A DNA stretch of 64,000 nt, from assembly GCF_000801105.2 (NCBI RefSeq), contig NC_079512.1, positions 26,429,848 through 26,493,847 on the forward strand. Reading direction: 5' to 3'. The DNA is from Raphanus sativus (taxonomy: Eukaryota > Streptophyta > Magnoliopsida > Brassicales > Brassicaceae). Below, piece after piece: positions 28,230 through 38,193 of this stretch; position 1 is the stretch's first letter; every line of letters starts with the position of its first letter. Position numbers and translations under genes: made by a program. The notes beneath the pieces are model-generated. The model was not told where the DNA came from. It did no database searches and saw nothing but the letters and a program-made list of their open reading frames with translations.

Positions 28230-28965
28230 TCACCATCTCTTCAACTCTCTTGCCTCTTTCCCCATTTTCTCCACACAAAACCCTAATGCACTCAAACTCA
28301 ACACAACCTCACTTTTGTCGATTTGATACGTATTTATAATCTTCCCTGGCTCGCTCTCGGGACTTGAAAAACTAGGGTTTGGTGTCTTCCTCAACTCAAT
28401 ATCATGAAGTGTTGCCGTTCTTGGTGAGCGTCTTTTCGAGGGCATTGAGTGATTTGAGAAGAGTGATTTCCTCAAAAGATATGGCTAGAAGACTTATGCT
28501 TTGCGTTAGACTCTTGAGATCGTTGTCTATGTCGCCAACGCCAAGAATCTCCTTGCACTGGCGGTGATTTCCATCTTCCTTGTCCGTCAACAAACCCTAT
28601 CACTTAGCCGCTGAATTGCAACAGATCAGCCAGTTTTGACAAGATTTGAACAGCTTCGTAAACCAGAAACTCGGCTCTGCTTGTGCTTCTTCCGTAAACT
28701 TCTTGAGCAAGTTCAAATGGCTTCTCAGCTTCTTTAGGCTCTCCATAATCTCTGCTTTGCTCGCTTTAGGTCCAAACAAGCTTGCACACTCGAACAAAGC
28801 ATGGAAGTTTCGAGAGAGCTCGAGTTTCGCGACATTAGCGGCTCGCGTGGGCTGCAAGATAAGCTCCACCGTGATGGAACAAGCCAACCCTATATATAAA
28901 AGTCTTGATGATTCTGTCGATAGCAACCCTAACTGATCATTTATGAATACTACTACACAGACCAA
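28230..28965 (-). pseudogene. Unrecognised gene fragment with a possible membrane segment
   Basis: Two leftward open frames, 28965-28600 and a shifted frame about 28593-28402, look like one protein. The first reads LLYIGLACSITVELILQP, hydrophobic enough for a membrane helix, then a charged helical part (SKAEIMESLKKLRSHLNLLK, later AEPSFWFTKLFKSC) and stops. The second reads SISLLAISFEEITLLKSLNA and ends. The pattern vaguely recalls the cytosolic part of FUSC/ALMT-like plant membrane proteins, but I cannot confirm it. The frame change at about 28595 suggests a broken gene. Confidence 0.35.
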
Positions 28966-29145
28966 AACCTTTCACTCTCTTCCTTCTTCATTTCTGTGGA
29001 GCAAAGCTCCTGTTCACGAATGGTTTCTGCTCTGGCGGGTCCTGCCAGGAGTTGAAATAATCAGAAGGCTGGTGCAAGAACTGAGGGACAAAAGCTGCTT
29101 CACTCTGCAACAAGTCTATGGAACCACCACTGCGGCTGGAGCTGC
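28949..29145 (-). pseudogene. ATAF2 3'-terminal fragment, copy A
   Basis: On the minus strand this encodes [37 protein letters not shown] then a degenerate end, matching the last ~45 codons and some 3' UTR of the ATAF2 gene at 41006. The NAC domain and earlier exons are absent. It directly follows the start of composite unit A and is joined at its upstream end to unrelated sequence (around 29150). Confidence 0.8.
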
Positions 29146-29149
29146 TGCA

Positions 29150-29500
29150 TCTTCTCAAGTCACATTTGAACAACCTTTAGGTATAGTAAGCTTTGATATC
29201 TTGACTATGGAGAGCAGAGCGACTAAATGGGCTGTCCAAGGACAGAGGGATACTACTCGCTACAGGATTACTGTTGCTTTGGCTTGGCTAATTGCTCCTC
29301 GTGTTCTGGTTTCTAGTGTTTGGCATTTGGGCATCACGTTCTCATGCTTCTTCTCACTCTTCCACTTTAACATTCTTCTTCATTCTCCTTTTTTTGTTGC
29401 TCTTCTTCTTCTTCTTTTTTTTGGTGTCTCTGTCAAATATCATATATATTTTCTTTCTCTTGAAGAAAAAAAAAGTGAAAAATTAATTACTGCGATAATA
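29150..29500 (+). pseudogene. Membrane-protein gene fragment, copy A
   Basis: Encodes [20 protein letters not shown], later the hydrophobic piece FWFLVFGIWASRSHAS. The same two pieces are about 320 bp apart in copy C, so here the middle exon is deleted. Family not recognised. Followed by CTT/TTC-rich sequence. Confidence 0.45.
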
Positions 29501-29762
29501 AAAAGAAGAAGCTGAATGTTACTTCACAACGAAATCTCTTCAAGTCATTTGTTGTGTTTGTCTGCTTTTGTAAGTAAGTTTTGATAGAAGAAAACAACAC
29601 ACTTACACAGTGTTTCAACTTACCGACACAATAGTTTGTCTTGGAAACAGTTAGCCATGTGTACAGAACTAGAAAAGGAATCAGAAGTCTTGAGCATTTG
29701 TTGGATAGCAAAAAAAAAAGGAATGGCAGAGACTAACTAGTTAGTCATTGTGCAAAGGTTAA

Positions 29763-29819
29763 ACGCGTTAAGTTGGAATTTAGCGGTGCAGGAGTCTGAT
29801 GCTTCCTTGTATTTATAAC
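29763..29819 (+). promoter_or_regulatory. Core promoter of peptide gene A (ACGCGT box and TATA)
   Basis: ACGCGT (29763-29768), the CGCG-box core bound by CAMTA-type factors, followed by a conserved TAAGTTGGAATTTAG stretch and a TATTTATAA box near 29811-29819, about 40 bp before the ATG. The same order occurs upstream of copies B and C. Confidence 0.5.
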
Positions 29820-29859
29820 TATCATTCATGCAATTTAACAAAGATAATCTTCACTCAAC

Positions 29860-30369
29860 ATGGCTAAAGAGAGATCATATGTAACTGCTCTTCTTCTGCT
29901 ATATCTGCTTTTGTGTATTTCATCTCAATCTCAAGTTGGTGTTGCCAAACGCCACACACGTTAGTATTTCTATCCTGTCTAGTCTACCAATAATTTTCTG
30001 TTATTTTATAACTGTTATATATACGTTGTTTATAAAGAAATGTGCTCGATCATGACCTCTATCTGTCACATATTGCTAAAGTTTTCTCTCTAAATTTTTT
30101 GAAGTTACTACCAAGTATTCGGATTCTCAAAGCGCCACCGAAATTCCCGCAAGTCCACCACAACCACGTAAATTTCTTTGCCAAAATTCAAAATCAAATA
30201 ATCTAAATAAATCGTTCGTACACAATAATGGTTCAAGTTTTCTGGGGGTGTTGCTAATTACCTCATGTTAAAGAGCCTAATGATATGAACTTGCGCTTGT
30301 TGTTTACCAGATCCCACGCCGAAAGTGCCTACACCACACTCGATGTCACCCAAAGATAAAGGACCATAA
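29860..30369 (+). CDS. Small secreted peptide precursor, copy A (SCOOP-like candidate)
   Basis: Three exons, 29860-29959, 30105-30167 and 30311-30369, give 73 residues. The start MAKERSYVTALLLLYLLLCI is a clear signal peptide, with a likely cleavage near SSQSQVGVAK. The middle exon is TEIPASPPQP-type, hydrophilic and proline-rich. The C-terminus ends TPHSMSPKDKGP. Without splicing exon 1 runs into TAG at once, but GTTAGT is a usable donor and the same junctions work in copies B and C, with all three phases preserved. No cysteine pairs, so it is not a defensin or LTP. Small, signal-peptide-bearing, tandem, with a conserved C-terminal SxS followed by basic residues: this fits the crucifer SCOOP phytocytokine precursors, which is inference. 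Compared with B and C it lacks two codons (EA) before KRHT. Confidence 0.7.
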
Positions 30370-30465
30370 GTGATCAAATGAAGTTTCAAAAAGTGAAGGA
30401 GAGTACAAGAAGAGTCGACTTTATAATTGTGTAACTGTTAAAAGTCTTTTTTTTTTTTGGTCGAA

Positions 30466-30720
30466 GTTCACTAGAGACAAGCTCCCTAGGTGTACAAGCA
30501 CAACATTCAATAAAAGCATGAAAAATGGAATAAGAGGCATCCAGTTTATCAAGCAGGAATGCACACTGGTTTTTCCCTTAGGTCCAGTGAATCGGTAAAA
30601 AGGGTTGAAGATTACTCCTCCTTGGAGCTAATATCTCTGAAACCAAGCTCCTCAATCTCGGCCAGTGGCGAATCGCTTGGAGCAGTGTCTTAGAGTCGGT
30701 TTCAAATATGACCTATCTTT
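30466..30720 (-). repeat. LINE-like RNase H fragment, copy in unit B
   Basis: On the minus strand reads VIFETDSKTLLQAIRHWPRL, then ILAPRRSNL and LDASYSIFHAFIECC, like the C-terminal RNase H-type domain of plant LINE or DUF4283-linked proteins. A shorter version with a gap occurs at 36626-36835 in unit C. Partial and non-functional. Confidence 0.4.
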
Positions 30721-30724
30721 AAGA

Positions 30725-31050
30725 ATGTGTATATTCTTCATATAAAATTTTTAATTGAAATAACAAGAATTTGCCTACCAATGAAACGTTACTGATGCTA
30801 AGAAACTATTAACACTCTACAAATCTTTTTTCTCACTACTATGAAACAAAGATGATTGAGAACTTCTCTCTAACACATCACAAAACAGGCAAAAACCTTT
30901 CACTCTCTTCCTTTTTCATCCCTGTGGACCAAAGCTCCAGTTCAAGAATGGTTTCTCATCTGGCGGATCCTGCAAGGAGTTGAAATAATCAGAAGGCTGG
31001 TACAGGAACTGAGGGACAAAAGCTTCACACTGCAACAGGTCCATGGGAAC
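30725..31050 (-). pseudogene. ATAF2 3'-terminal fragment, copy B
   Basis: Aligns with 40806-41150 of the ATAF2 locus: 3' UTR (GAAATAACAAGAATTTGCC and TGATGATGCTAAG-type blocks) and the final ~45 codons, with small indels and a changed stop region. The NAC domain is absent. The fragment ends at the same place as in copies A and C, next to TCTTCTCAGGTCACATCTGA. Confidence 0.8.
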
Positions 31051-31059
31051 CACTGCTGT

Positions 31060-31272
31060 TGCATCTTCTCAGGTCACATCTGAACAACCTTTGGGTATAG
31101 TAAGCTTTGATATCTTGCCTATGGAGGGCAGAACGACTAAATGGGCTGTGGAAGGTACAGAGTGATACTACTCTCGCTACAGGATTACTCACTTTTACTT
31201 TGGACTTGGCTCATTGCTCCTCGTGTAGGAAAAATATGCATGTTAATTAATCACACTAATCATCTTTATGTT
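31060..31272 (+). pseudogene. Membrane-protein gene fragment, copy B (interrupted by a TRIM)
   Basis: Encodes [20 protein letters not shown] and further sequence parallel to copy C, with an extra T and other small changes. It is cut at 31277 by the TRIM and continues at 32082 (GCCGATGATATATGTGATC), matching GCTGATGTTATATGTGATC in copy C. Confidence 0.45.
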
Positions 31273-31277
31273 AAAAG

Positions 31278-31624
31278 TGTAACGCCCCGACCGCCCACGG
31301 CTAATGGGCCACCCACGCCCGCTCTCTCGGTCCGTGGGCCCCATCCCATCCGACGATCGGTCGTTAATTTTCCGAGGCTCTAAATCATTGTTTACTGATC
31401 CTACAATCACCACCCGACTTTTCCCCGTGCTTTGGCCTCACTCGCACGCTATCGCGAATCACTTCCCGATAGGTCACCCATCCTTCCACTACTCCAGCTC
31501 AAGCACGCTTAACTCTGGAGTTCTTTCAGGATGTGCTCCGGAAAAGGTAAGTCAACTTTGGTGATATAGGTAGCCAAATCAATTCTCTTAAGCCTTTTCA
31601 CATATCACAACTCGGGATGTTACA
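31278..31624 (-). repeat. 3' LTR of the TRIM
   Basis: 347 bp; differs from the other LTR at about 13 sites by eye, all C/T or G/A. A slightly GC-rich start (GCCCCGACCGCCC) and an AT-rich end. Confidence 0.9.
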
Positions 31625-31729
31625 ATTCACCCCCTCTCAAAGAACGCAACGTCCTCGTTGCGCCCCACGACAGATCTCAAGACGCCTCTCAGGTCAGAAC
31701 TGAGACGGCCAACCAGCTCTGATACCACT

Positions 31730-32076
31730 TGTAACGCCCCGACCGCCCACGGCTAATGGGCCACCCACGCCCGCTCTCTCGGCCCGTGGGCCCCATCCCA
31801 TCCGACGATCGGTCGTTAATTTTCCGAGGCTCTAAATCATTGTTTACTGACCCTACAATCACCACCCGACCTTTCCCCGTGCTTTGGCCTCACTCGCACG
31901 CTATCGCGAATCACTTCTCGATAGGTCACCTATCCTTCCACTATTCCAGCTCAAGCATGCTTAATTCTGGAATTCTTTCAAGATGTGTTCCGGAAAAGGT
32001 AAGTCAACTTTGGTGATATAGGTAACCAAATCAATTTTCTTAAGCCTTTTCACATATCACAACTCGGGATGTTACA
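31730..32076 (-). repeat. 5' LTR of the TRIM
   Basis: 347 bp, no length difference from the partner LTR. Most of the differing sites carry T or A here where the left LTR has C or G, as expected from decay of methylated cytosines. Confidence 0.9.
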
Positions 32077-32317
32077 AAAAGGCCGATGATATATGTGATC
32101 ATTTTTGTTGTCTGTGTGTATGCAATTTTAAGTATGTTTAATAGAAAAAAACAAAACAGTGTGTTTTATTTGGAAGCTTTAACTAAATACTATTCAACTT
32201 ACCGACACAATTATTTTTCTTGGAATCAGAAGTCTTGAACATTTGTTCGATATAGCAAAAAAAAGGAATGGCAGAGATTAACTTGTTAGTCATTGTTCAA
32301 ACTTCAAAGGTATAAAA

Positions 32318-32406
32318 ACGCGTTAAGTTTTTTTTTTTGAAACTTAAAAACGCGTTAAGTTGGAATTTAGTTGGTGAGGAGTCTGATGCTTTGGTTGTAT
32401 TTATAA
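32318..32406 (+). promoter_or_regulatory. Core promoter of peptide gene B (duplicated ACGCGT box and TATA)
   Basis: Two ACGCGT boxes (32318-32323 and 32350-32355), the second from a local duplication of about 30 bp, then GTTGGAATTTAG and a TATTTATAA box near 32398-32406, about 45 bp from the ATG. Confidence 0.5.
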
Positions 32407-32449
32407 ATATTATTCATGCAATGTAACAAACACAATCTTCACTTATAAC

Positions 32450-32954
32450 ATGGCTAAAGAGAGATCACATGTAATTGCTCTTCTTCTTCTGTCTCTTCTT
32501 CTGTGCCTTTCATCTCAATCTCAAGTTGGTGTTGCCGAGGCCAAACGTCACACACGTTAGTATCTATCCGTCTACCCATTCATTTTCAGTTATTTTAAAA
32601 CTGTTCAAGTTACTATGTACGTAAAGAAATGTGCTCGACCGTGACCTCTGTCTGTCACATAATGCTAAAGTCTCCTCTATTTTTATGCAGTTAGTACCAC
32701 GTATTTGGATTCTCGATGCGCCAATGAAATTCCCGCAAGTCCACCACGACCACGTAAATTTCTTAGCCAAAATTCAATATCAAATAGTCTAAATAAATCG
32801 TTCCTACACAATAATGGTTCACGTTTGCTGGGGTTGTTGCTAATTACCTCATGTTAAAGAGTCAAATGATATGAATTTGCGCATGCTGTTACCAGGTATC
32901 CCGCCGAAAATATATACACCACACTCGAGGTCCCGCAAAGGAAAAGGACCATGA
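32450..32954 (+). CDS. Small secreted peptide precursor, copy B (SCOOP-like candidate)
   Basis: Exons 32450-32555, 32691-32753 and 32896-32954 total 228 nt, 75 residues. Signal peptide MAKERSHVIALLLLSLLLCL, then SSQSQVGVAEAKRHT, a TYLDSRCANEIPASPPRP middle, and the C-terminus TPHSRSRKGKGP. Donors GTTAGT and GTAAAT and acceptors TGCAG and CCAGG match copy A in position and phase. Intact with no stop. The SRS plus basic tail is the clearest of the three for a SCOOP-type epitope. If so, the precursor would be secreted, cut by subtilases and sensed by the MIK2 receptor (family knowledge); the assignment itself is inference. Confidence 0.75.
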
Positions 32955-33669
32955 AGGAGAAAATGAAGTTCTCAAAAAGTGAAGGAGAGTACAAGAAGAG
33001 TCGACTTTATAATTGTGTAACTGTTAAAAGTCTATCATGTACTTGCTATGTTAAATAAACGATCTATTCCCAAATTTTACGTGGACTATAACTTAATACT
33101 TAAGAAAAATATGGTCTTCAGTTCTGTTCTTTTGGCGGAATCTGTTAAAAGCGGAGCAAGAGATGAAAGTAAAAACTCCTTTTAATCAATTTTTTTTTGG
33201 TCTAAATGTTAAGATTTATACCATTTTTGTTTTTTTAGAGTTTACAATGTTGTGAAACACAACTTATTACAACAAGAGAAGAGAAAAGAGTTGAGAAGGA
33301 GACAAAAGAACAAGAAGGAGGAGGACACAATTTTTAATCAATTAATTGCCTTCTTTCATTATCCTTGCCACGAATTTTTAGCTTGGGGTTTCTAGGAATA
33401 AATTCAGCTCAACTAATTTATTATATAAATTTTAATAATGAATTAGTTTGCTAGAGCCTCATTTAGATTATGAATGAGTTGATTCGTAATCAAATATAAA
33501 ATAATATAATAATAAAAATTATCTATTTTTAAATATTAAAATAAAATCTGTAACATAGTATAATTTCAACTGTTTTTATAAAATAGTTATATATATATAT
33601 ATATATTTTGAAAAAATAATGTTATGTTACCAATTTAACTTATAAAGTTAAAAACATAAAATAACTCAA

Positions 33670-33703
<34 letters not shown>

Positions 33704-33786
33704 TTATTTAAATTTTTAAAAGACCATTTTATAAGTTAAATTATGTTTTATTAAAGCTTACCCATATAGTTTGTGATTTAAGTTAA

Positions 33787-33820
33787 ACTAGATTTTGACC
33801 CGCCCTTAAAAGGGCGGGTA
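33787..33820 (-). mobile_element. Helitron 3' terminus (minus strand)
   Basis: ACTAGATTTTGACCCGCCCT followed by TAAAAGGGCGGG. Read on the minus strand this is a GC-rich hairpin (CCCGCCC/GGGCGGG) about a dozen bases before CTAG-T, the standard Helitron end. The matching 5' end to the right was not located, so the element's extent is unknown. Confidence 0.55.
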
Positions 33821-35063
33821 TATTTTTTGTTTTAAATTCAATTTTTGATATTTTTGTTTTTATGAGTATATTTGTATTTTTAATCATATTTGTGTATAAA
33901 TCTTAATCAAAATATATTTATTAAATAATAGCAATTTAAAAAATTGATCCGGTATACGGAAGGTTAAAGCTGGATTGCGGGTTGAACTCGCTCCGCTGAC
34001 CCGCCAACCCATGGATTTTCAATCTTTTTTGGTCAAAAAATCTGATCCGCACAACCCGCAAACAAATAATTTTATACCCGAACCCGCTCCGTTTAATTTT
34101 GTGGTTATCCGCGGGTTATATATATATTTTAAAAACCATTATTTAATTTAACTATTATAAAAATATATTTATAATAAAAAAATCATACATGATTTAAATT
34201 TTAAATTATTATTTTTAAATTCCTGTATTTAAAAAAAAACTTATTTACTTTTTATTTTTTAAATACTTTGCGGATCGACAGGTAGTCGCGATCCAAAACT
34301 CACCAACCCACACTCACTCCGCATAAAATATTCATAACCCGTATCCGCAAATCGATTTTTCAAATAGTTGGACCAAACTTATGATCCGTCCTTAAAAGAA
34401 CAGATATATTTTTAGGCTTAGAATATTTTAAAAATAAATAACTTTTAGTTGATTAAATTTACAAACAAAAATGAAGAAAATAGTTGACGTGTGAATTAGA
34501 GCGCAAAATGTATTAAAGAACATGCGGAAGACCTAACTCACATGTAGAGCCGGCCGTACTTTTTTCGAACACAAAAACGGTTTTGAAGATCACAACAGCA
34601 TGGGTAGAAACAGTTATATATACACACATAAGCAATTATATATAGTAATAATATTTATTTTAATTGGACTCGACTAATATTATAATTGATTTGATTCCTA
34701 GAATATTTTACTAAAGATTTGAGAACTTATAAAGCACAATCGAAACATAGTTTGGGCCTTTATATCGATAGTTTGGTTTTTATTGGATAGTTTGGTTGTC
34801 GAGTTTGGTTTCATAATTATTATTAGATAGTTAAATTTTCGCAATGGGTCTGATTTAATAGAATCAAGCGGCCGAGATATAAAGGTGTAAGGACAGTTAT
34901 TATTCGAGGTAGAAAGGGCATTTATTGTTTTGATTAATAATCACGGACGATTATAAATAACTAAATAAAGTGTATTAAAAAAGAGTTATAAAATTTAAAA
35001 GGTAGACATAACCTTTATCAATAGGACAAACTGCAGAATTAATAGAATAGATTAATTATGTTT

Positions 35064-35790
35064 TAAAATCTGTTTTGTATAATTTTCAATAAATAAGTTA
35101 GGATTTTCAGTTTTGTTATCGACAATTTATTAATAATGTTTTATTTTTGATTTACTTTGGATAGTAAATTTAATTTTATTATTCATATTACACATATAAA
35201 TATTTATGAATTTATAATTTTTGATATTTAAAACTCAATAAAATCCACAAAAAACCACTAAAACTCGAAATCCGGTTACCGGTTGAACCACTGGTTGAGC
35301 CAATAGATAACTTTTACTCTTTTTTATTTTAGTTTTTCTTTACGTTTTTTAAATCTGTTTTGTATAATTTTTAATAAAGAAGTTACGTTTTTCAATTTTG
35401 TTATCGACAATTATTAATAATGTTTTACTTTTCGTTTACTTTTTGAAAGTCAATTTTATTATTCACATTACACATATAAATATTTATGAATTTTAAGTCT
35501 TTATATTTAAAAATCTAACAAAACCCGCAAAAAATTATTAAAACTTGGAATCCGGTTACCGGTTAAACCACTGGTTGAACCAATAAATAAATTTGACCCT
35601 TTTTAGTTTTTAACTTTGTTTTTAAAATCTGTTTTGTGCTTTTTGATAAAGTAGTTAGGTTTTTCAGTTCTGTTATCGACAATTTATTAATAATATTTTA
35701 CTTTTGTTTTACTTTGGATTTGAAGTTTAATTTTATTATTTACATTAAACAAATAAATATTTATAATTTTTTGATATTTTCAATTAAATG
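35064..35790. repeat. Tandem array, about 2.6 copies of a ~280-bp unit
   Basis: AAATCTGTTTTGT begins units near 35065, 35351 and 35625 (spacing about 286 and 274). Each contains GTTATCGACAATTATTAATA-type sequence, CACATATAAATATTTATGA and, in the first two, ATCCGGTTACCGGTT with GAACCACTGGTTGA. The third unit is truncated near 35790. AT-rich and non-coding, perhaps from a non-autonomous transposon. Confidence 0.65.
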
Positions 35791-36847
35791 TCATAAATCT
35801 TAACTTGTTACAAAAAAATATTTAAATAATCAAGATTATTTTTTATATTTTATATGTCAAATGAAAATAAAATATAAAAACTAAATTTGTGTATTTTCTA
35901 AATATTTTATATATATATATATATATTAATATCATTACTGAGACTTGAAAAGATATTAGTTAACAATTTATCTAGATCAAATACACCAATGTTATATATA
36001 TATACATATATGTACAGTGTACACATGTGTTGTTTTGTCAACATACGTATAATAATTCATTTTAGTTCTTGGACATAATATATGGTGCAGTTATATTTAG
36101 ATGGTTATCATTTCTGTCAACATACGTACATTTAATGTTCAAAAAGAAAAAAAACATATGTATATCTACAAAGCCCTTTCTCAAAAAAAAACGTACGTAC
36201 ATCTACATTTTGTTGCCATATTCATATCCCTTTAAAATAGGATTTTTAGTGGTTGGCAAACCTGGAGCAGTTATACTTTAGATACAGTTATATTTAGTTG
36301 AATTTATAGTTTATTTTATGTAGTTATATTTTAGATAAAATTATAATTTAAAAAAGTGGACACAACTAATATCAATTGGTCATGCTGAAAAATTAATAGA
36401 ATAGATTAAATATATTTTTTTTTAAATAAATCTGAAAAAATGTTAATGTTCATTAAAAAAAACTAATTAGGCTGAGCAAGTGACTCGATATGATTTACCA
36501 ACTTTTTCTCAATTAGATTACATTTAATAATTTTATAGATATCTATTTTAATGCAACACTATTTTCCGTTTTATTCTAAAATACTCGTTCCATTCATTGG
36601 ATACTACAAACATAGAAAGTGTTTCTGTCAAAATTCACTAGAGACATGTTTCCTAGATGTACAACATTCAAGAAAAGCATGATAAATAGAATAAGAGGCA
36701 TCCAGTTTATCAAGTAAAAAGGTTGAAGATTACTCCTCCGTGGAGCTAATATCTCTGAAACCAAGCTCCTCAATCTCGGCCAGTCTGATGGTTGGCGAAT
36801 GCTTGGAGAAGTGTCTGAGAGACGGTTTCAAATATGACTCATCTTTA

Positions 36848-37185
36848 AGAATGTGTATATTATTTCATATAAACTTTTGATTGAAATAACAAGAACTTGC
36901 CAACAAATGAAACATTGATGATGCTAAGATACTATTTAACACACTACAATCTTTTTCACTACTAAGAAACAAAGATGACTGAGAACTTCTCTCTAACACA
37001 TCACAACACACGCAAAAACATTTCACTCTCTTTCTTTTCCATCCCTGTGGAGCAAAACTCCAGTTCAAGAATGGTTTCTGCTCTGGCGGGTCCTGCCAGG
37101 AGTTGAAATAATCAGAAGGCTGGTACAGGAACTGAGGGACAAAAGCTTCACTCTGCAACAAGTCCATGGAACCACCGCTGCTGCT
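36848..37185 (-). pseudogene. ATAF2 3'-terminal fragment, copy C
   Basis: Antisense copy of the ATAF2 3' UTR and last ~46 codons. It encodes [20 protein letters not shown], then [18 protein letters not shown] and WSFAPQG, an intact in-frame C-terminus. [17 protein letters not shown] agrees with Arabidopsis ATAF2 (from memory) better than the complete gene at 41006, which has DTQEQ and SFGPQG. No NAC domain. Fused at about 37185 to foreign sequence. Confidence 0.82.
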
Positions 37186-37199
37186 GGAGCTGATGCATC

Positions 37200-37745
37200 T
37201 TCTCAGGTCACATCTGAACAACCTTTGGGTATAGTAAGCTTTGATATCTTGCTTATGGAGGGCAGAAAGACTAAATGGGCTGGTGAAGGTACAGAGGGAT
37301 ACTACTCGATACAGGATTACTCACTGTTACTTTGGCTTGGCTCATCGCTCCTCGTGTTTGAAAAGTATGCATGTTTGTTGATCACACTAATCCTCTTTAT
37401 GTTAGAAGAAAATGTTAAAAGGCTGATGTTATATGTGATCTTTGTACCTTTGAACAGCGAACTGCAAAGAGTGCTCCTGGGTGGCCTATGTGCTTTAACA
37501 ATAGTCATCTTCTTCAGTATGTAAAAGGTATCTCATTTTCTTGTCTTTGTTGAAATCTGTTATGATCAGTGAATAAATGAATCTCATGATTACTTTGAGA
37601 AATAAAATAAAAACAGGTTGTGCTGACTAGAATCAGGTACGGACCAGCATATTACCGGGCAATCTTGTTTGCGTTCTGGTTTCTAGTGTTTGGGATTTGG
37701 GCTTCACGTTCTCACGTTTCTTCTTACTCTTCCACTTGAACATTC
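37200..37745 (+). pseudogene. Membrane-protein gene fragment, copy C (least damaged)
   Basis: Three exon-like pieces: [20 protein letters not shown] with [16 protein letters not shown] (37219-37362); a middle piece from about 37457 reading RTAKSAPGWPMCFNNSHLLQ; and a last piece from 37617 reading VVLTRIRYGPAYYRAILFAF then WFLVFGIWASRSHVSSYSST and TGA. The last holds a convincing membrane helix near the C-terminus. Splice phases of the first junction do not fit cleanly, so I treat it as a remnant. Family not recognised; its 5' part is missing, replaced by the ATAF2 fragment. Confidence 0.45.
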
Positions 37746-38094
37746 TTCTTCATTCTCCATGTTTGTGATGCTCTTCTTCTTCTCCTGCTTTTGGTCTCTG
37801 TCAATATCATTTACATTCTTCTCTTGAAGAAAATAAGAAGAAGAAAATGAATGTAACTTCACAACGAAATCTCTTCAAGTCATTTGTTGTGTTTGTCTGC
37901 CTATGTAAGTGTTTGATAAAAGAAAACAACACACTTACACAGTGTTTCAACTTACTGACACAATAATTTGTCTTGGAAACAGACAGTTAGGCATGTGTAC
38001 AGAACTAGAAAAGGAATCTAGTCTTGAACATTTGTTGGATAGCAAAAAAGGAATGGCAGAGATTAACTCGTTAGTCATTGTGCAAAGGTTAAAA

Positions 38095-38151
38095 ACGCGT
38101 TAAGTTGGAATTTAGTGAGTGCAGTAGTCTGATACTTCGTTGTATTTATAA
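38095..38151 (+). promoter_or_regulatory. Core promoter of peptide gene C (ACGCGT box and TATA)
   Basis: ACGCGT at 38095-38100, TAAGTTGGAATTTAG next, and TATTTATAA near 38143-38151, about 43 bp before the ATG; same order and spacing as in copy A. Confidence 0.5.
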
Positions 38152-38193
38152 AGATCATTCATGCAATATAATAAAAAAAAATCTTCACTTAAA

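Larger units (their letters stand above)
31278..32076 (-). mobile_element. TRIM (terminal-repeat retrotransposon in miniature)
   Basis: 799 bp with two 347-bp direct LTRs (31278-31624 and 31730-32076) around a 105-bp interior. LTR ends are TGTAAC...GTTACA. The interior has only the cis sites: a PBS for initiator tRNA-Met (TGGTATCAGAGC on the minus strand, at about 31727-31716) and a purine tract (GAGAGGGGGTGAAT, near 31638-31625), so it is a non-coding retrotransposon on the minus strand. Target duplication AAAAG at 31273-31277 and 32077-32081; the uninterrupted site exists in copy C at about 37415. It depends on another element for RT and integrase. Confidence 0.92.
33060..36620. repeat. AT-rich repeat-filled spacer between units B and C
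   Basis: No gene seen. Contents: tail of unit B to about 33175; TA microsatellites near 33583-33604 and 33671-33703; a Helitron-type terminus at 33787-33820; degenerate CCCGCAAACC/CCGCGGGT-rich repeat at 33950-34340; a second decayed Helitron-like end near 34378-34412; a tandem array at 35064-35790; and TA-rich DNA with TATG/ACATATG runs at 35900-36200. Confidence 0.5.

Noticed and set aside
28943..29515. 190-codon plus-strand frame
   Set aside because: It runs antisense through the ATAF2 fragment and then across the membrane fragment in mixed frames; no single protein is supported.
33950..34340. Possible gene in the GC-richer CCCGCAACCC stretch
   Set aside because: Repeats of Pro/Arg codons reflect a degenerate dispersed repeat similar to those at 7800-8500; stops in all frames.
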